From Actinomyces sp. (GTDB lineage Bacteria > Actinomycetota > Acidimicrobiia > Acidimicrobiales > Aldehydirespiratoraceae): a stretch of 8,944 nucleotides of DNA. This document shows, one piece after another, positions 6,910 through 8,944 of this stretch. How positions within the stretch are numbered: the stretch's first letter is position 1; each line of letters opens with the position of its first letter. The notes under the pieces are model-generated. The model ran no database searches and was not told the DNA's origin. It was given only the letters and a program-made list of their open reading frames with translations. A program made the translations under genes and the position numbers. The stretch lies in assembly GCA_003697065.1 (NCBI GenBank), contig RFFY01000154.1, positions 1 to 8,944 on the forward strand, read 5' to 3'.

Positions 6910-8121
6910 GCCGGGAAGCGTACCGGAGTCGTCGGGGGCCCGGTGGGGTCGCGGGGGTCGAGGGCCCGTCGGCCCGGCGCGGTCCGCGAGCTCGGCGCGG
7001 TCCGCGAGCTCGGCACGGTCCGCGAGTTCGGCGCGGATCGCCTCGCCGTCGGCGTCGAGGGCCGGCGCCCGGCGACGGATCCGGCCCGGGGTGGCGCCGA
7101 GGCGGGCGATCGGTCCGGGCAGGGGGACCCCGTCGACGTCGACGAGCACACCCCGGGCGGCCAGGTGGGGGTCGGCGAGCACCTCGCTCACCCGCTGGAC
7201 GGGGGCGATGGCGGCGTCGACCCCCGACACGGCGGCGAGCACCTCGTGGCGCGGGCGACGGGCGATCCAGTCGGCCACGGCGGCGTCGACCTCGCGCCGG
7301 TGGGCGACCCGCCCCGAGGCGGTGGCCAGCTCGGGTCGACCCCCGAGACCGACCAGGGCCAGGAGCCGCCGTGCCACCGAGTCGCTGGTGGCGCTGACGG
7401 CGACCCATTCCCCGTCGGCGCAGCGGTAGACGTTGCGGGGGACGGCGTAGGCGATCTCCGATCCCAGGCGGGGCGGGTCCTCGCCGGACAGGGCGACGGC
7501 GGCGGGGAGGGGACCGAGGAGGGAGACCATGGAGGTCAGCAGGTCGACGTCGACGACCTGGCCGACGCCGGAGCGGACGGCGACCAGGGTGGCGAAGGCG
7601 GCGACCAGGGCCGTGACCTCGTCGGTGAGGGCGACCGGAGGCAGGGTCGGAGGCCCGTCGGGCGACCCGTTCAGGGCCGCGAATCCCGATCGGGCCTCGG
7701 CGATGGTGGCGAAGCCGGGTCGGTCGGCGTCGGGCCCGGTCTGGCCGAACCCGCTCACGCGGACGACCACCAGGGAGGGCTTGCGGGCCCACAGGACCTC
7801 GGGCCCCACGCCGAGACGCTCGAGACGCCCCGGCCGGAGGTTCTCGACCACCACGTCGGCGGTGGCGCACAGGTCCAGGAACACGCCACGGTCGTCGTCG
7901 TCGGTCAGGTCCAAAGCGATGGAGCGCTTGTTGCGGCCCACCAGCTTCCACCACAGGGTCTCGCCGTCGGGATGACGCCAGCCCATCCGCCGGGTGCCGT
8001 CGCCCCCGTCGGGGTGCTCGACCTTGATGACCTCGGCACCGAAGTCGGCCAAGTGGCGGGTGCAGCCGGGGGCGGCGATGACGGTGGCCAACTCGACGAC
8101 ACGCAGGTCCGACAGGGGCAT
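6562..8121 (-). CDS. Family III (CaiB/BaiF) CoA-transferase, frame continuing into a C-terminal STAS domain
   Basis: A 519-residue open frame. Residues 1 to about 365 are a complete family III CoA-transferase: the N-terminal block LRVVELATVIAAPGC (6-20), LADFGAEVIKVEHP (24-37), NKRSIALDL (64-72), the catalytic aspartate D167 in ALTDEVTALVAAF, GVGQVVDVDL (185-194), and a C-terminal DPHLAARGV segment (317-325). Family members move CoA between carboxylic acids or racemise 2-methylacyl-CoAs; the substrate here cannot be assigned. The usual family end is near residue 366, but no stop follows. Instead there are three ELADRA repeats (about 365-382), a Pro/Arg-rich linker and a STAS domain (405-519). 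The product may be a true fusion, or the transferase gene may have lost its stop upstream of a separate STAS gene. ATG 8121 directly precedes the first family block; upstream in-frame sequence is antisense to the receiver gene. A weak CATGAT box lies 6 nt before the start. Confidence 0.85.
   Translation of the reverse strand: MPLSDLRVVELATVIAAPGCTRHLADFGAEVIKVEHPDGGDGTRRMGWRHPDGETLWWKLVGRNKRSIALDLTDDDDRGVFLDLCATADVVVENLRPGRLERLGVGPEVLWARKPSLVVVRVSGFGQTGPDADRPGFATIAEARSGFAALNGSPDGPPTLPPVALTDEVTALVAAFATLVAVRSGVGQVVDVDLLTSMVSLLGPLPAAVALSGEDPPRLGSEIAYAVPRNVYRCADGEWVAVSATSDSVARRLLALVGLGGRPELATASGRVAHRREVDAAVADWIARRPRHEVLAAVSGVDAAIAPVQRVSEVLADPHLAARGVLVDVDGVPLPGPIARLGATPGRIRRRAPALDADGEAIRAELADRAELADRAELADRAGPTGPRPPRPHRAPDDSGTLPGVLEITVDRPESADHVVVRPAGDLDAYTVARFREALSAVANEPRLVIDLSAVPFMDSAGLGALIGGIRRSREADGKVTVFCDRPTLTRLLHTTGFDRIVPVEDTLEGAIAALDRAD
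6917..6922 (-). promoter_or_regulatory. Internal -10 box (TACGCT) before the STAS start
   Basis: On the minus strand TACGCT is followed by 7 nt and then GTG at 6909. The hexamer is identical to that before the cyclase gene. It lies inside the linker-coding part of the CoA-transferase frame, where such an AT-containing box is otherwise uncommon. No good -35 box was found. Confidence 0.45.
6976..7036. repeat. 18-bp tandem repeat, 3 full copies plus 7 bp
   Basis: Units at 6976-6993, 6994-7011 and 7012-7029, with a partial unit at 7030-7036. Units 1 and 2 are identical (ggcgcggtccgcgagctc); unit 3 differs at two positions. Read on the minus strand they encode ELADRA three times. The array sits exactly where a CaiB-family protein would normally end, at the junction to the STAS linker. 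The 18-bp period keeps the frame when copy number changes. Confidence 0.85.
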
Positions 8122-8174
8122 CCCGTCATCATGCCCGCCGATCCCGCGGCTCGGCCCGCCCGGTGCGGCGGCGT

Positions 8175-8180
8175 TACCCT
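8175..8180 (+). promoter_or_regulatory. -10 box (TACCCT) for leaderless receiver gene
   Basis: TACCCT fits TANNNT and is followed by exactly 8 nt and then ATG 8189. It lies in the 67-bp gap that separates this gene from the divergent CoA-transferase gene. No Shine-Dalgarno sequence is visible before the ATG, consistent with a leaderless transcript. Confidence 0.5.
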
Positions 8181-8188
8181 GTGCGTCG

Positions 8189-8584
8189 ATGGCCGACATC
8201 CTGCTCGCCACCGACGCCGACCACCTCCTCGACGAGGTCGATGCCGCTCTCGCCGGTACCCACGTGGTCCACCGCATCCGGCGGGGAGCCGACGTGCTGG
8301 CGGCGGTCGAGACCGTCGACCCCGACCTGGTCCTGCTCGACCTGCAGATCGGCAACATGGGCGGGGTGGCGGCATCCCTCGCCCTCCGCCAGGAGGAGGA
8401 CATGGGCCGCCTGGAGCGCCGGCCCGTGCTCCTGTTGTGCGACAGGGCCGCCGACGTGTGGCTGGCCCGTCATTCCGGCGCGGACGGCTGGCTGATCAAG
8501 CCCCTCGACGCGCTCCGCCTGGCCGCCGCCGTCGAGGGTGCCCTCGCCGGCGAGGCCCGCCGGGAGGAACCCGCCCTGCCCTGA
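8189..8584 (+). CDS. Stand-alone response-regulator receiver-like protein
   Basis: A 131-residue protein with the receiver fold and no output domain. An acidic pocket is visible at D9/D11 (ILLATDAD), the phospho-acceptor is D51 in LVLLDLQIGNMGG, and the conserved lysine is K104 in GADGWLIKPLDALRL. The usual Thr/Ser switch residue after the fourth strand (LLLT/S-A) is replaced: the segment reads VLLLCDRAADV, with C84 at that position, so signal transduction after phosphorylation may differ from the textbook form. A single-domain receiver would act by protein-protein contact, or as a phosphate sink, with an unlinked kinase; no histidine kinase is in the window. The start ATG 8189 is set by the -10 box 8 nt upstream and by the receiver domain starting at once. 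The frame is open upstream, but that part is antisense to the CoA-transferase. The gene is followed after 64 bp by tRNA-Pro on the same strand. Confidence 0.85.
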   Translation: MADILLATDADHLLDEVDAALAGTHVVHRIRRGADVLAAVETVDPDLVLLDLQIGNMGGVAASLALRQEEDMGRLERRPVLLLCDRAADVWLARHSGADGWLIKPLDALRLAAAVEGALAGEARREEPALP

Positions 8585-8605
8585 GCCCGGTCCCCGTCCA
8601 CCGGC

Positions 8606-8634
8606 GTGTCAGGCTCCAGCGGCGCCGGTAACCT
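8606..8634 (+). promoter_or_regulatory. Promoter of tRNA-Pro
   Basis: A -35-like GTGTCA (8606-8611), a 17-bp spacer and -10 TAACCT (8629-8634). Transcription would start near 8641, about 8 nt before the mature tRNA. This is the only place in the window where both boxes with ideal spacing were found, fitting a strong stable-RNA promoter. A 5-bp dyad CCGGT/ACCGG (8587-8604) just after the receiver stop could weakly insulate the two genes. Confidence 0.5.
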
Positions 8635-8648
8635 CGGGGTCCTGCACA

Positions 8649-8725
8649 CGGGCAGTGGCGCAGGTTGGTAGCGCGCCTCGTTCGGGACGAGGAGGTCGTG
8701 GGTTCAAATCCCGCCTGCCCGACCA
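8649..8725 (+). tRNA. tRNA-Pro, anticodon CGG
   Basis: A complete cloverleaf can be folded by eye. The acceptor stem is CGGGCAG (8649-8655) with CTGCCCG (8715-8721). The anticodon stem is CCTCG (8676-8680) with CGAGG (8688-8692), enclosing loop TTCGGGA with anticodon CGG at 8683-8685. The T arm is GTGGG-TTCAAAT-CCCGC (8698-8714). The discriminator base is A8722 and CCA is encoded at 8723-8725. It reads CCG, a major proline codon in a GC-rich genome. No intron is present. Confidence 0.97.
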
Positions 8726-8730
8726 GACCC

Positions 8731-8944
8731 TCAGTCCCCGGCACAGTCCCAGAGGGTGCCGGCCGTGGCGACCGCGTCGACCACGACGCAGTTGTCCCTC
8801 ACCCAGGTCGTCCTCTCGGCGGCGATGCCCGAGTCGACACGACCCCCGCCGCCGGGACCCGGACCCGACCCACCGACCGGGCCCCCACCGCCGGGACCCG
8901 GACCCGACCCACCGACCGGGCCCCCACCGCCGGGACCCGGACCC
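8731..8944 (-). CDS. C-terminal end of an unidentified protein with Gly/Pro-rich repeat linker (5' part outside window)
   Basis: On the minus strand a frame is open from the window edge to TGA at 8733-8731, giving 70 residues with no start codon in view. The first part is a repeat of 13 residues (GPGPGGGGPVGGS), two full copies plus a partial one. It is followed by a non-repetitive tail of about 36 residues that includes TTWVRDNCVVVDAVATAGTLW and ends WDCAGD. Nearly all codons of the tail end in G or C (34 of 36 by my count), which supports real coding. Two cysteines in the tail, 14 residues between them, could form a disulfide if the protein is exported; that is inference. The stop lies 5 bp beyond the tRNA 3' end, so the two genes converge. 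I do not recognise the family. A Gly/Pro linker before a short Cys-containing end suggests a flexible tether on a larger, possibly surface, protein. Confidence 0.6.
   Translation of the reverse strand, partial: GPGPGGGGPVGGSGPGPGGGGPVGGSGPGPGGGGRVDSGIAAERTTWVRDNCVVVDAVATAGTLWDCAGD
8849..8944. repeat. 39-bp tandem repeat, 2 full copies plus 18 bp, running off the edge
   Basis: Units at 8849-8887 and 8888-8926, with a third starting at 8927 and cut by the window end. The two copies are identical apart from junction bases. The period of 39 equals 13 codons, so copy number can vary without breaking the minus-strand frame, where the unit reads as Gly/Pro-rich linker. Identical neighbouring copies point to recent duplication or ongoing slippage; assembly collapse at this edge is possible. 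Confidence 0.85.

Noticed and set aside
8122..8403. N-terminal extension of the CoA-transferase frame by 94 codons
   Set aside because: It is antisense to the receiver gene and of shadow composition. The family begins at LRVVEL, 6 residues after ATG 8121.
6439..8631. A 730-codon plus-strand frame opposite the CoA-transferase gene
   Set aside because: Low-complexity shadow translation. The opposite strand has clear CaiB and STAS motifs, and the receiver gene uses another frame.
8649..8725. tRNA-Pro as integration site of a mobile element
   Set aside because: No integrase, no direct repeat of the tRNA 3' end and no change in composition were seen nearby.
8496..8744. Minus-strand frame reading GQAGFEPTTSSSRTRRATN
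   Set aside because: This peptide is the antisense translation of a tRNA gene, a well-known false protein in databases. It covers tRNA-Pro and has no domain.
8738..8762. Dyad CCGGCAC/GTGCCGG as terminator of tRNA-Pro
   Set aside because: A 7-bp stem with an 11-nt loop and no T-tract, inside the coding tail of the convergent gene. It is possible but too weak to list.
8825..8944. Plus-strand frame from ATG 8825 giving a Pro-rich repeat (PPGPGPDPPTGPP)
   Set aside because: It has no ribosome site or -10 box before the ATG and many codons end in A. The minus-strand frame has better codon bias and a fitting stop.

Overview
The window is very GC-rich with strong G/C preference at third codon positions. 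It carries leaderless-looking genes (TANNNT box 7-8 nt before the start codon), a class III cyclase fused to an ATPase/TPR regulator, and a CoA-transferase. Together these point to a high-GC actinobacterium, possibly of the class Acidimicrobiia. That placement is inference from style and gene families, not from a marker gene.

Layout, left to right. (1) 27-1679, minus strand: an N-terminal Rieske [2Fe-2S] domain fused to the FMN/[3Fe-4S] synthase domain of glutamate synthase. (2) 1722-2963, plus strand: L-2-hydroxyglutarate oxidase (LhgO), divergent from gene 1 across only 42 bp. (3) 2910-6470, minus strand: a 1186-residue signalling protein with zinc ribbon, class III adenylate cyclase, AAA-type ATPase and TPR-like repeats. 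Its 3' end overlaps lhgO by 54 bp. (4) 6562-8121, minus strand: a family III (CaiB/BaiF) CoA-transferase whose frame runs without a stop into a STAS (anti-sigma-factor antagonist) domain. The STAS part has its own plausible GTG start and -10 box at 6909-6922. (5) 8189-8584, plus strand: a stand-alone receiver-like protein. (6) 8649-8725, plus strand: tRNA-Pro(CGG) with encoded CCA. (7) 8731-8944, minus strand: the C-terminal end of an unidentified protein with a Gly/Pro-rich 13-residue repeat linker, cut by the window edge. No intergenic gap exceeds 91 bp.

Functionally there are two themes. The left pair (Rieske-glutamate-synthase-like protein and LhgO) are both redox flavoproteins close to 2-oxoglutarate/glutamate. 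A shared divergent promoter region suggests co-regulation, but a shared pathway is only a hypothesis. The middle and right part is rich in signalling domains: cyclase/ATPase/TPR, STAS and receiver. The most unusual points are the CoA-transferase-STAS continuous frame with an 18-bp tandem repeat at the junction, the Rieske-glutamate synthase fusion, a repeated -10/start-codon spacing upstream of four coding starts, and the unlisted Gly/Pro-repeat gene end at the right edge. Nothing resembling a CRISPR array, IS element, prophage or defence island was seen.
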